From the NCBI GenBank assembly GCA_932294295.1, contig OW028584.1:8564407-8628406 (forward strand): a stretch of 64,000 nt of DNA, read 5' to 3'. Numbering within the stretch: position 1 is the stretch's first letter; every line of letters starts with the position of its first letter. Position numbers and translations under genes: made by a program. Below the pieces are notes generated by a model. That model was given only the letters and a program-made list of their open reading frames with translations, did not search any database and had not been told where the DNA came from. This stretch comes from Alitta virens. Taxonomy: Eukaryota > Annelida > Polychaeta > Phyllodocida > Nereididae. Shown piece after piece: positions 11,610-21,289 of this stretch.

Positions 11610-12445
11610 TCACAGTATCATTCCATCAATCACCATTGAATCAGCAAGGTGAATTGCCATTAGTGACAGAAAGGAGAGCACAGCTCTGTAAGTAATGTTT
11701 TTTTATGATATTATTGTATTACGTGCATTTGACTAATGTATAAAGGCACTTTCATCTTAATAATGCCGAGAGCTGGCAGATGGTCTGTAATAAGTGGTTA
11801 TTATAAAATTACAGTGAATTCACATGTCCTGTGATGATTGGCAAGTGTAATGATGGTTGACAGTAACACTAATATTTTGATATGTTCTGTTAATAGTCAT
11901 ATTATGTTGTAATGCACAGTTGTTAAGGGCAGTTTTAAACGTAGATTTGACTCTAATCTATGTATGAGGAATGTAAGTCTATATTATGTGCATCCTAAGG
12001 ATTGCTGAACTTTGTTGTTGGAACTGTGGTGCTCCATGCTGCCTTAGCTGGGCAATGGCACTTTTAATGGCTGGACAGTTTACTTAATATGTTTTTACAT
12101 ATTCACAGCCTTTTTGTACTACATTGCTGAGAAGGACCACCAGACGTTGGAAACGACTGTCATGAGGCATCCCACCTGTCTGCTACATTACATCATTGGC
12201 CTGCACCTGATGGTACTACAAGTTCATCTCCTGGTCATTTAGTAGTGACAGTGGTCACGAACTCACCTCAGACATCATCTACACTGGTTGCGTTTCTACA
12301 TCATCTCATCAAAAGATAACAACATCGTCAACTAACTCTACATCTACAACTACATAAGTGCAAGCTGGACTTACTGTTTGACATTCCTTTTAGAACCATG
12401 ACCTTAAGCTTTTTTTTGTATGAATATTAAAAGTGGAAATAGTTA
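11610..12445 (+). ncRNA. Possible two-exon transcript with little coding capacity
   Basis: Downstream of the TATA box, a first exon would end at the CTCT|GTAAGT donor near 11690. An acceptor TTACATATTCACAG at about 12108 opens a second exon, and an ATTAAA signal lies near 12427. The only ATG-initiated frame in the second exon that I could read is 26 codons (MRHPTCLLHYIIGLHLMVLQ...), though the frame is open back through the splice. Could be a long noncoding RNA, a micropeptide gene or chance; transcription is not shown. Confidence 0.3.
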
Positions 12446-12739
12446 AAAGTGTTGTTGTTGTGGTGTGCGAGGGGGAACAGAGATTGTGCATCTTTGACAC
12501 TGCATGAAAGGGGGATTTGAGCACCCGGCCGTTTTGTGGCACTACAGTTGGGCTGTCGTGGAGCAAAAGTTGAACTCCTCGGCCACCATATACACATTAA
12601 ACAGGTGACATTTGAAGTTAAGTTGACATCTATCGCTCTTTCAGCTTGAATTATTTTGAGTTTATCATTTAGACTCCACAGTCCACAACTTTCTCTTATC
12701 GACCATTTGATCAAGTTAATGTTTTGATCGGCGATGTTG

Positions 12740-12832
12740 ATTTGATGCTGTCCCGATGGTGGCCAATGTAGCAACGACATTGGCCAATGTAGCAACGACA
12801 CTGGCTTGAGTTGGAATGCTATCTGGGATTCA
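12740..12832. mobile_element. Micro-MITE, CCCAGATAGCA family, degraded
   Basis: The right end GGAATGCTATCTGGGATT is typical. The left end is poor. The core contains two tandem copies of TTGGCCAATGTAGCAACGACA-like sequence. Confidence 0.45.
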
Positions 12833-12867
12833 TTTGAAAATGCTGTAATTCTTTCTTTCTTTACCAT

Positions 12868-13284
12868 TAAATACGGAAATATTTAGTTATTTATTTATTT
12901 ATTTCAATATATTCAACAGGGTAACATGTGTCAGTTTAAACTTTAATGAGTGACAAATTTCTGTTTGCTATTCAGCCCACCAGGCAAATTGCTCTATGCT
13001 TTTTGTATCAGAATCTCAATCCATAACATATCCTATGATTAGCAGAACTCATAGAGATAGAGATACTTACTATGATTGGTTTTACAAATAATCTTCTGAG
13101 GTTTGTGTAAATTAGCCGTGACATCACTGTTTGCGTACATTTAACCTGTGGCCAGATCACTAATCTTCACATCCTTGAAAATGGCTTAAATAACCTAACT
13201 ATGGCACATTTGTCTTCCTTGAATAAAATGGAGCAACTGTGGTTTTATTGTACCAAGGTATTTAATAAATCTTAACAGTTCACC
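12868..13284. other. Gene-free stretch
   Basis: AT-rich with a short TTTA run near 12890; nothing recognised. Confidence 0.4.
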
Positions 13285-13364
13285 CCTCCAACATCAATGG
13301 ACTCATCCATGTTAGTCTGATTTCCCGGAAATTGGCATGGTCCATTTTGGTCTTGGCGATGAAT
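13285..13364 (+). repeat. Direct repeat flanking the nested LINE, left copy
   Basis: CCTCCAACATCAATGGACTC...CATGTTAGTC recurs in the same orientation, at roughly 75% identity by eye, at 17380-17451, on the far side of the LINE composite. Confidence 0.5.
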
Positions 13365-14312
13365 TCCAATTCGGTTCCCAGCAAAAATATGTTCAGAAAT
13401 ATTGTGATACCAAATACGAGCCTTATTTAATCATGAAGTGATAACATCATAGAAAATATGTCAAATACGGTACTAGTAGATAGAGGCTTCAGATAATATA
13501 GAAGCAGGGTTATTTGCCCATGCAGGGAGCATAATTGTGGCGCGCCACGGGAAAAGGGGGGCTTACGGGTGGTGACGTCATAACTGCAAAACTGGCGGGA
13601 AATTGCAAGCAATCCACGCATGCATAGATGTTTATTTTATTTGTTCACAGTATGTAGTATTTCAATATGGTTAGTACATTACATAAACAATAAATGACAT
13701 TAGCATACTGTGGGGTATGTGCACTAGCTTACTAAGCTGTAAAATTGTGCACACCCTTTACATTATAAATAAAAGGAAAAAGACGCTAATTAAATTAATT
13801 TGAAATTAAATTCATTTAGTGACACATAATTTAAAAAAATAATAAATAAATAAAAAAAATAAAAATAAAAATGAATTGACATATATTGCATGATTCCACA
13901 CTAATACTAATTACAAAGTTGCTTTTTTAAAGGTGCCCTCCGGTGAAAAATTTCACTTTGCAAATTTTCATTCTAAAATGTTGTCTAATATGTCTTAAGT
14001 CATTTTCACCCACTTTTATGTTTATCTGTTTATTGTAACCATGTGTAAGTTGAGTGTGAAGTTGAGGGGTGCTGGGGAAATTCCTGAGCCAACTGCCATG
14101 GCAGATTATTACCCTCTACATCACAGGGGTCACCTAAAACCCCTAGCAAACACTCACATAGCATGTTTTTCATGCATACTTGTTACTTCTGCTCTATTAC
14201 AAGTCATAAGAACGCTGAATTAAAAAAGTTGTGTTACATACAATTAACACCTGTGTGCACTGTTCCCATTGTGTCACTGTTAGGCAAAGGCAATGCCTAA
14301 GAGGTGTGTTGT

Positions 14313-15440
14313 AGATAGATAGATAGATAAATTTTATTTGACCATACGGAGTCAGTTTTGACCCATTCGTCATAAACAAGGTACAAAGAATGCACAATAC
14401 ATTGTTAATACAGACATAAAAATTACATATATTGAATATACTAACTAAATACTACTTCCAGAACTACTAATCCAAATATTATATACTGTAATCTGGGGTG
14501 ATAAGGGACGATGGGCTGACAAAGGACACAAACCCAGAAAGTTTATAACGTCATTATAATAACTTTCTGGGTTTGCGTCCTTTGTCACCCCATCGTCCCT
14601 TATCACCTTAGATTGTGGTATCTCATTTTCTATACTATAGCATCACAGTGAACACATCTCATAATACTGAATATCATAATACTGAAAAATAAAAATAAAA
14701 TAATAATATATAAAATAAATCACAGTCTCATAGTAGCTGTTATATATTGCCTAGCACCAGGTTTACTGCGCCATCCAAAATTTTTAACATTTTGCTAAAT
14801 TACACGAGGGTTTTAGGCCTCATTGTCCAAGATTTCAAAATGTCAGTTTATCAAATCACATGATAAATGTCCGCATTGACATAGTTTCCATATAATAGGT
14901 AACTAAGATAAACTGTCTAGCACATAGTACATAGAATAAACTAAAGAACATAGAAAACATAGAATAAACAAAAGAATAGTGACTGTTACAAAAACATTTA
15001 CATTAATCATGGACGTAAAAGCCCTTTTACGTCCATGCATTAATGTTTTCTAATAATAAAATGATTTGTTTCCGATAAGATATTCCTGAGAGTGATATGC
15101 CAGTTAGTCTGTCCCATGTTATTTAAATTAAGTAATGTATTGTAGGCTTGTTTTACTGGATGTCTTAAGGCTATAGGAAATCTTCCAAGATCACAATATA
15201 GGGCTATAGTTGAAGTTGACATTTTGGTTCTTAAGATGTTTTTCAGATATGATAAGTGTATCTTTTCTAGGTTATTTATATTTTTATTTTGAAACCTGAA
15301 GTGTATTTCATTATTGGACTTATTTGCATGTCATACATTTTAAGGCGGCTGGGTTGCAGTTGTCCTACTAGGTTGCATATGGGTGTCACAACACCCCAGG
15401 CCACTTTATCACCTTGCATCAATAAATGCATCAGAAAAGT
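14313..15440 (-). mobile_element. Second LINE fragment (LINE-B) inside the DNA transposon
   Basis: The minus-strand frame ending near 15040 encodes NNLEKIHLSYLKNILRTK...ALYCDLGRFPIALRH, the conserved post-RT segment (cf. EKVHLKFCKxxLG..GELGRFPL) of Jockey/CR1-type elements. Upstream in another frame, RLKMYDMQISPIMKYTS matches the xLFDxMIxPIxxYGSE block. The 3' end is a GATA/TATC microsatellite tail at 14313-14328. The right boundary is approximate. Confidence 0.65.
14484..14619. mobile_element. Near-perfect 62-bp-arm hairpin element
   Basis: GGTGATAAGGGACGATGGG...ACAAACCCAGAAAGTT on the left is mirrored by AACTTTCTGGGTTTGC...CCATCGTCCCTTATCACC with only a few mismatches and a loop of about 8 bases. 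It sits inside LINE-B, as a fold-back insertion. Confidence 0.75.
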
Positions 15441-15775
15441 AACAAGCATAAAATGTAAACCAAAAATTTAAGATTGGAAAATTGCAGCTGATATCAACAC
15501 ACAGGTTTAATTTAGTTTATGTTATAAATTTTTGTTGTTTTGATTGAATACATTTACAAGTCTTCTTGCAGAGTAAGGGAATTTGGAGGGGGGGGGGGGG
15601 CAGATATACGGGGGGGGGGGCAGATATACTGATTAACAACTTGTATAACCTGCAAAAAAGGCCTTTAGAATAACAACTTTAATTGTGATATGTGTGTATA
15701 CTACAGCATAATGTGAACAAAGCCAGGGGTCTACACAATGGAATTTACATCAATGATGGTTACATGAAACTTTAT

Positions 15776-16096
15776 TCAGGTTATTATCAATAGACATAAA
15801 TTTGTAGTTAATTGATGGTTATTGCATATTAATACAAGTACACCCAAATAAGATGATGTACATGGGCTGCCTTGTGGAACTTGTTCACTTGAATGAGATG
15901 GCTCATAACCACCTGAATGGGCCACTACAGGTTCGAACATATACCCTTGAATTACTCCATTATATTCTTCATTTGATGATGCTAAGTCTAACTCTGAACC
16001 TTCAAGATCATTGTCACTTGCATCGCTTGAATTTTCTGATGGGTAATCAAATTCTATTGTAGAAATAAAGCAGCTGTCATCATCACTCTCTGCCAT
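15776..16096 (-). CDS. Short acidic ORF of the DNA transposon
   Basis: Begins MAESDDDSCFISTIEFDY and is rich in Ser, Asp and Glu, followed by GVIQGYMFEPVVAHSG. From memory, a YxFEP motif after an acidic leader occurs in short transposon-encoded proteins resembling the P2X7 C-terminal domain, but the cysteine-rich domain expected next is absent here. Probably the remnant of a truncated element protein; function unknown. Confidence 0.35.
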   Translation of the reverse strand: MAESDDDSCFISTIEFDYPSENSSDASDNDLEGSELDLASSNEEYNGVIQGYMFEPVVAHSGGYEPSHSSEQVPQGSPCTSSYLGVLVLICNNHQLTTNLCLLIIT

Positions 16097-17379
16097 GTTG
16101 CATGTAAACAAACATGTGTTTACCCCCTGCTGCAGGGTGGAGAAGACCCCTGTGACGTCACTGCCAAATATGGCGTCTCACTAGAGGGCGCTTTCACAGG
16201 AGGGAATCCCCTCAGCCAGCAACTAGCAGATTAGGTCAAATATTGTCGAGTGGAGAGGGTATTGAATGCTGTAACTGTGGGGAATGTACTCAGAAACACT
16301 AGTTTTTTTCAAAATGACTAATAAAAAAAGGTCACTGGAGGGCACCTTTAATGCTTTATTAAAGGCTTTGACACTAGTTTTGCTTTTTAATGTTATTATC
16401 GCATGTAACCATAGACTTGGTGCTTGTCCCAGATAACATTTATTGTATATGTTTGTTGTATGATGTGGTGTCCTTAAATTGTTTCTGTTTCTTGTGTTGT
16501 AGTTATGGTTTGTGAGGCTAAACAAGTTCGTAATTTGTAATGGTAATATTTCACTTTTATACTTATAGGATATATTATCAAATTTTAATATTTTACCCTT
16601 TTTATAGTATGGTTCTAGTCTGGTCTTTCTTTTGACATTATATATTAACCTGATTGATTTATTTTGTTGTTTCCTTAAACCTTGTAAGTCTTTGCTTTTC
16701 AACATAGGTCCCACGGCACTTATGGCATACGCCAGATGACTTTGTACATTACAATAGTATACTTGTAATTTCGATCTAGTAGGTATAATGTTTTTTATCA
16801 TATTTAAACTATAATTTCCTGCAATAACTTCAGTTAACATATGTTTTACTTGTAGCGTCCATTCTAAAAATTCGTCCAACATGATACCTAAAAATTTAAT
16901 ACTTTTGACTTGGGGTATTGTTTGCCCATTTAGATCTAGTTTTCCATTGTAATTAACTTGGTTCCTTTTTGATCGAAAAATTATATATCTTGACTTTTCT
17001 ATATTCAATGTATGTGAATTACCATTAAACAAACTACTGAATGATCTTAAATCTTCATTACCTTTCTTTACACAAATTTTAAATTATTTCCAGAAGCATA
17101 TATTGTTGTGTCATCTGCAAAAGTTACACCACTGCAAAATTTCAAACTTTTTGTCAAATCATTCCTAAAATTATATACATCACAAGACCTAATACTGAGC
17201 CTTGTGGGGTTCCATACTTAATTAGATATTTATCAGACTGTTTATCCTTATATAGTTGACTTGATATGTGAGGCAAATTGAAGGACAAGGTTAATTGTCT
17301 CCTACACATTAACTGCAGAACAGGGGCCAATCAGTTTTGCCCCAGAAGTTAATTTATCTGTTAATCCTACTGCTCTCTC

Positions 17380-17451
17380 CCTCCAACATTGAATGGACTC
17401 ACCCATGTTAGTCCCATTTCTAGGGCTAGTTCATTTCAGTTTTAGGGATGA
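17380..17451 (+). repeat. Direct repeat flanking the nested LINE, right copy
   Basis: CCTCCAACATTGAATGGACTC.CCATGTTAGTC matches 13285-13364 in direct orientation. Confidence 0.5.
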
Positions 17452-18268
17452 AAGCCTATATGCCTTGTAGTCAATGCTAGGAATATATAGGTCAATGGGA
17501 CAATTTTTACCTTAAGCATTAAATATTCATCTGAAAAAGCTTGTGTGATGAATGCATGTGTCTTTTATGTCATAGGCAGAATTATAATGAGGGGCATATT
17601 TGCTAGCATGTGACATCAGTGAAACATAGAGTACCAGGGGTTATGAAATGTAGCAAACAACACAAGTTCAGCAATTTTTGCATAATTGCCGCAATTATAA
17701 AAAAGAAAGGGAAATATATGTCAAAATGAAGCTTTGAAAGTATTACGATATAGACATTTTAAAAGACAAATAACATGTGTTTAGGAACACTAGTAGGTGA
17801 GACCCAGTTGATACAGGTTTTAGAAAACATGAATTTTTCACAATATTCTACAGTATTTATGGCCATAAGGACACCAAAAGGCACAAATAAAATATTTTAG
17901 ACATATAATAACAAAGCAGTAGTATCCGAGTACTGCTTAGAAAAAGCAAAATAATTTGAAATTTTTTTTTTCCTAAATCCTTAAAACAAAGTTGAGACAT
18001 GTCAATGAGACTATCAAAAGTCACAACTTGGCCATACAGACTAATAAGATACCAAATTATATCAATGTATACAATAGTGTTGGAGTTCTGCTTCGGATTA
18101 CATAACGGTTATGCAAGAGGCTTTTTCTCCGGGTTGGCGACGAATTCTGGCGGCAAAGCAAGGCGGGCTTCATCCGACAGGTGACTCGATGGGTTTGACG
18201 GGTGACTCGACGGGTTCTAAGGGTGACGCGGTGGGTACGGCCAATTAGTGGACGAATTGCACGAGAGA

Positions 18269-18309
18269 CTATCTATCTATCTACATATCTATCTATCTAA
18301 CTATCTACA
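18269..18309. repeat. TATC microsatellite
   Basis: Imperfect run of about ten ATCT units. Confidence 0.8.
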
Positions 18310-19765
18310 TTAAAAAACGGCGATTAATGTTGGGGGCGTTTTTCACAAGAATATTCTTGTTTTTGCCCAGTATACCTTATTAATTTCCCTCACCTTATTT
18401 ATTATATGAATTCTACACATTTTCTTGGACAATTCAGTCTTTATTTGACGAAAATCGGACTAATATTAGGGGAGCAGCAGCCTTTTAAAGTATATACAGC
18501 CCCCCTCCCTTCCTGCCTTGGCCTATACCTTTGGCCTTGGCCTTAATTTAAGAAACTGCTCTAATTTTGTCTTGGCCTTCTCACCTGACTTTCTTTAACT
18601 AAAGACGTTGATCTTTAACTCACCTGAAGATGTTTGACAGTGCAAAACTTCAACTTGCAATTACTTGGCTTCTATACATGATAGAACAATGCGGTTTTTT
18701 TCTAATTAGTTCATTTGCAACATTCTTATTATCTATATACTAAAGAGAACAATAATTTCAGGGGATCCGAAGAAAAAGCAAGCCAATTCAAAAAGTCTGA
18801 TTTTTTTAAAGGGAACTTTTTACAAATCTTGCAATTAAAAAATGTCCAGCCATATGAATCCGCGCTTGTTTTCTAGAAAAACTGACCTTTTTATGATGTC
18901 CCCCAATTTGTCCGAAATACTACTAAGAGCATCATTTGCTCATAAAAGATATTGACCAGCAAAGCCATGTACTTAAAGGAGAGCCTTTGGGCTATCATTT
19001 GGTATATTCGGCAAAATTTTAGCATTAGATCTGAATTAGTGCTGTCCCTTTTTAGTTCTATGTTCTTACTCTCATATATGGAAGCCTTTTAGTGCCACAT
19101 ACAACTTTTTTTGGCGTTTCTGGCCACTTTATTTTTTTTGTTTTCGTCAATTGGATTAAGAAGGAGTTAAATAATGTTGCATTTATTCGCAAATATTTGC
19201 ATTTATTTCGCAAATATTTGAGTTTTTTGCCACATAATTTTTTCCGAATTTGTGTTTTTTGCTACATAATTTTTTATGTGTTTATTGCTGCATTTTCTTA
19301 GAAACGTGTGCATAAAGTACTGAATGTAGGTTAACAAATAAGAACAACAAGAACACATGATTTCATGAGTGGATACATTTTGCCACATTTATTGATGCAT
19401 GCTTGTGTTTGTGGACACCCTTAATGGGGACACATTAATAATAATTGGTAAATACATATAGCAAGATTAAACAAGGTTATATGTGACATTTTGAGAATTT
19501 TTAAGAAAGGAAAATTTGAATTTTAAGGGGACGGTGGGAGGGAGTAGAAAGAAGCGAATGACCAGTAGCATGGGGGAGATCCTTATATACCTGGGACAAC
19601 TGGATTAGCCCCGCTGGCAGCCCCTGGTGGAGGTTGCGAACGTAACTGGACCCTGGTGGCCATCAAGCAGTGTCAAGGTATTGCCTGGAATGAATGTTGC
19701 CTTGCCCAAGATGGTGTTAACCCCGTTTACACATTAGGAAACATCATTTATTTAATATTGGAAGT

Positions 19766-19841
19766 TACCCAGACTCCAAATCAAGCCAGAGTTGTATCGG
19801 CCGCCATCGGCGTTGATATGATTTGGAATGTTATCTGGGTA
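19766..19841. mobile_element. Micro-MITE, CCCAGATAGCA family
   Basis: ACCCAGACTCCAAATCAAGCC at the left; GATTTGGAATGTTATCTGGGT at the right; 76 bp. Confidence 0.6.
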
Positions 19842-21110
19842 CCGGTTTGTAACGGGGGTCTGCATTTTAACCTTGGATGTAGATAGCCGGACTTTCATTG
19901 TAAACATGCTCCTTGTTATAAAATGGTCATAATGCATTCACATATATAATTCACATGTATGCCCGGGGTAACTTTGGCCTATGAAAAAGCGATTTTAGTG
20001 AGTCTCACTCTGAATTGGCGTAATATAGGTTACTAATTTTTGCATAAATATTATCAATAATATACAAGCTTCCTAAAATTAAATAAATCATGATCATTAA
20101 TGCAGTTAATGGTGCTGTAGGGACAGTTATGTTAGTGACCAGTAACTTGGAATGCCTGTATTTTGTAGAGAATGTTCCACACAGATCAAAATGGTTAAAA
20201 GGTAATTTAAACTATTTAAGTATTTCTTGGTACAGGCAAAGAAAATGAGTATTTCAGCCCTCTGAAGCTCAGTGTAGGGTATCTTTAACCATGGCAAAAA
20301 GTACCTCAAGGGCCCCATTTTTTTGTACATTGATGCAGTCTACATGAAATATGTGCAGAAATATGTTCATTAAGTAACTGGGTCAAATCATCAAATAATC
20401 TGAATGCTGTAATTTGGTATTGTGATAAACCATCAACATTTGCGGGTAAATATGTATATATTCTTGATGAACCTGATTCAAAGTATTGCAGCCATCTCAC
20501 CAATGGCTGTAAAAAAGATTTTTCTATATCATGGCCAAAAATATTGCTACATCATTACAAAAACCATGTGGGGTAACTTTGGCCACCCATTGTTTGTTAA
20601 ATAAATCTGTTATGATTACGAGTTGCAAAGGCTGTTTAGTGTGTGTATATCTTCCCATAGTATGTTTTGGTAGAGCCAATAATTTTTGCAAAAACGGCCA
20701 AGCGCTTTTATGGTACAATATTACTAAAATCGTGTATAGTATATACATGCAACCTTACCTTCATAAGATGAATAAATATTCAAGCCAAATCATGACCTCA
20801 ATGATGCAAATGTTCTCGCAATACACACATAACCTCGCTATTAAGACACTGTGCAATATTTACTGCTTTTAATAATGCTCTGGTACAAGGACTTTTGTGG
20901 GCTTTATAGTGAGGTAAAATATGATGGCAAGAATACAGTCTGCAAACGTTGTTCTGAAGAATCAGTGAACGATGCCCACAAGAAAACGGCTGTATGAACA
21001 ATATGTAGTTTCGTACCATAAAAGTATATATATATGGTTCAGCTAAAGCAACTCATTCTAGCGTAGTTTAATCCTTTTTTTGTATTGCCTCAGAGCGCAC
21101 TACACTGAAG

Positions 21111-21289
21111 ATGGCTGAAGCTGAAGACACTCAAGCATTTGCAAGCAAGATTGAAACAGTGCTTCACCATAGTTTTCTAACGCCAGGTATTGAACTCGGG
21201 TGCAGGTTAGGTCTCTTTGATCACCTAATTAAGTGTGACAAACCTCAGACCTGCCAGGAAATTGCAGGTGCCTTGGGCTTCAAAGAAAG
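21111..21289 (+). CDS. Methyltransferase exon 1
   Basis: ATG at 21111 opens MAEAEDTQAFASKIETVLHH; ends in phase 2 at a GTAAGT donor. A TATATATATGG stretch about 85 bp upstream may be the TATA region. Confidence 0.85.

Larger units (their letters stand above)
13931..16347. mobile_element. TTAA-targeting DNA transposon inserted in LINE-A
   Basis: AGGTGCCCTCCGGTGA at the left mirrors TCACTGGAGGGCACCT at the right. Both ends are flanked by TTAA (13927-13930 and 16348-16351). Removing the element plus one TTAA restores the LINE reading frame, which proves the boundaries. 2417 bp including later insertions. TTAA duplications occur in piggyBac and Kolobok; the AGG-type ends favour Kolobok. No transposase was found, only a short acidic ORF. 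Confidence 0.85.
13829..17285 (-). mobile_element. 5'-truncated non-LTR retrotransposon (LINE-A), split by a DNA transposon
   Basis: The minus strand encodes the reverse-transcriptase palm motifs TPQGSVLG (near 17200) and TFADDTTIYASG (near 17110). A 269-codon frame (17032-16223) then holds the C-terminal thumb/linker signatures IKFLGIMLDEFLEWTLQVKH, YYCNVQSHLAYAISAVG, NYNTRNRNNLRTPHHTTN and APSLWLHAI. The frame breaks near 17040 and again near 17180. The RT text stops at KAFNKALK at 16351, where a DNA transposon begins, and resumes in frame at 13927 (KSNFVISISVESCN), followed by an A/T-rich 3' tail. The true LINE end is therefore about 13829. The 5' end, endonuclease and ORF1 are missing: a dead copy. 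Confidence 0.8.
17452..21110. other. Intergenic stretch, no gene seen
   Basis: AT-rich. Contains a TATC microsatellite at 18269-18309, a small GGGTGACTCGACGGGTT-type tandem at about 18170-18235, an A/T-rich tandem of CGCAAATATTTGCATTTATT near 19180-19220, and a micro-MITE at 19766-19841. Two copies of GGGGTAACTTTGGCC lie near 19965 and 20568. Confidence 0.45.

Noticed and set aside
12427..12867. 146-codon minus-strand ORF
   Set aside because: No recognisable domain; overlaps a micro-MITE and the 3' part of a plus-strand transcript candidate; low-complexity ends (polyAsn, repeated LLHWP) suggest chance.
16425..16440. GTCCCAGATAACATTT looks like a micro-MITE end
   Set aside because: It lies inside the LINE-A coding frame (NKCYLGQAPSLW) and has no partner end nearby.
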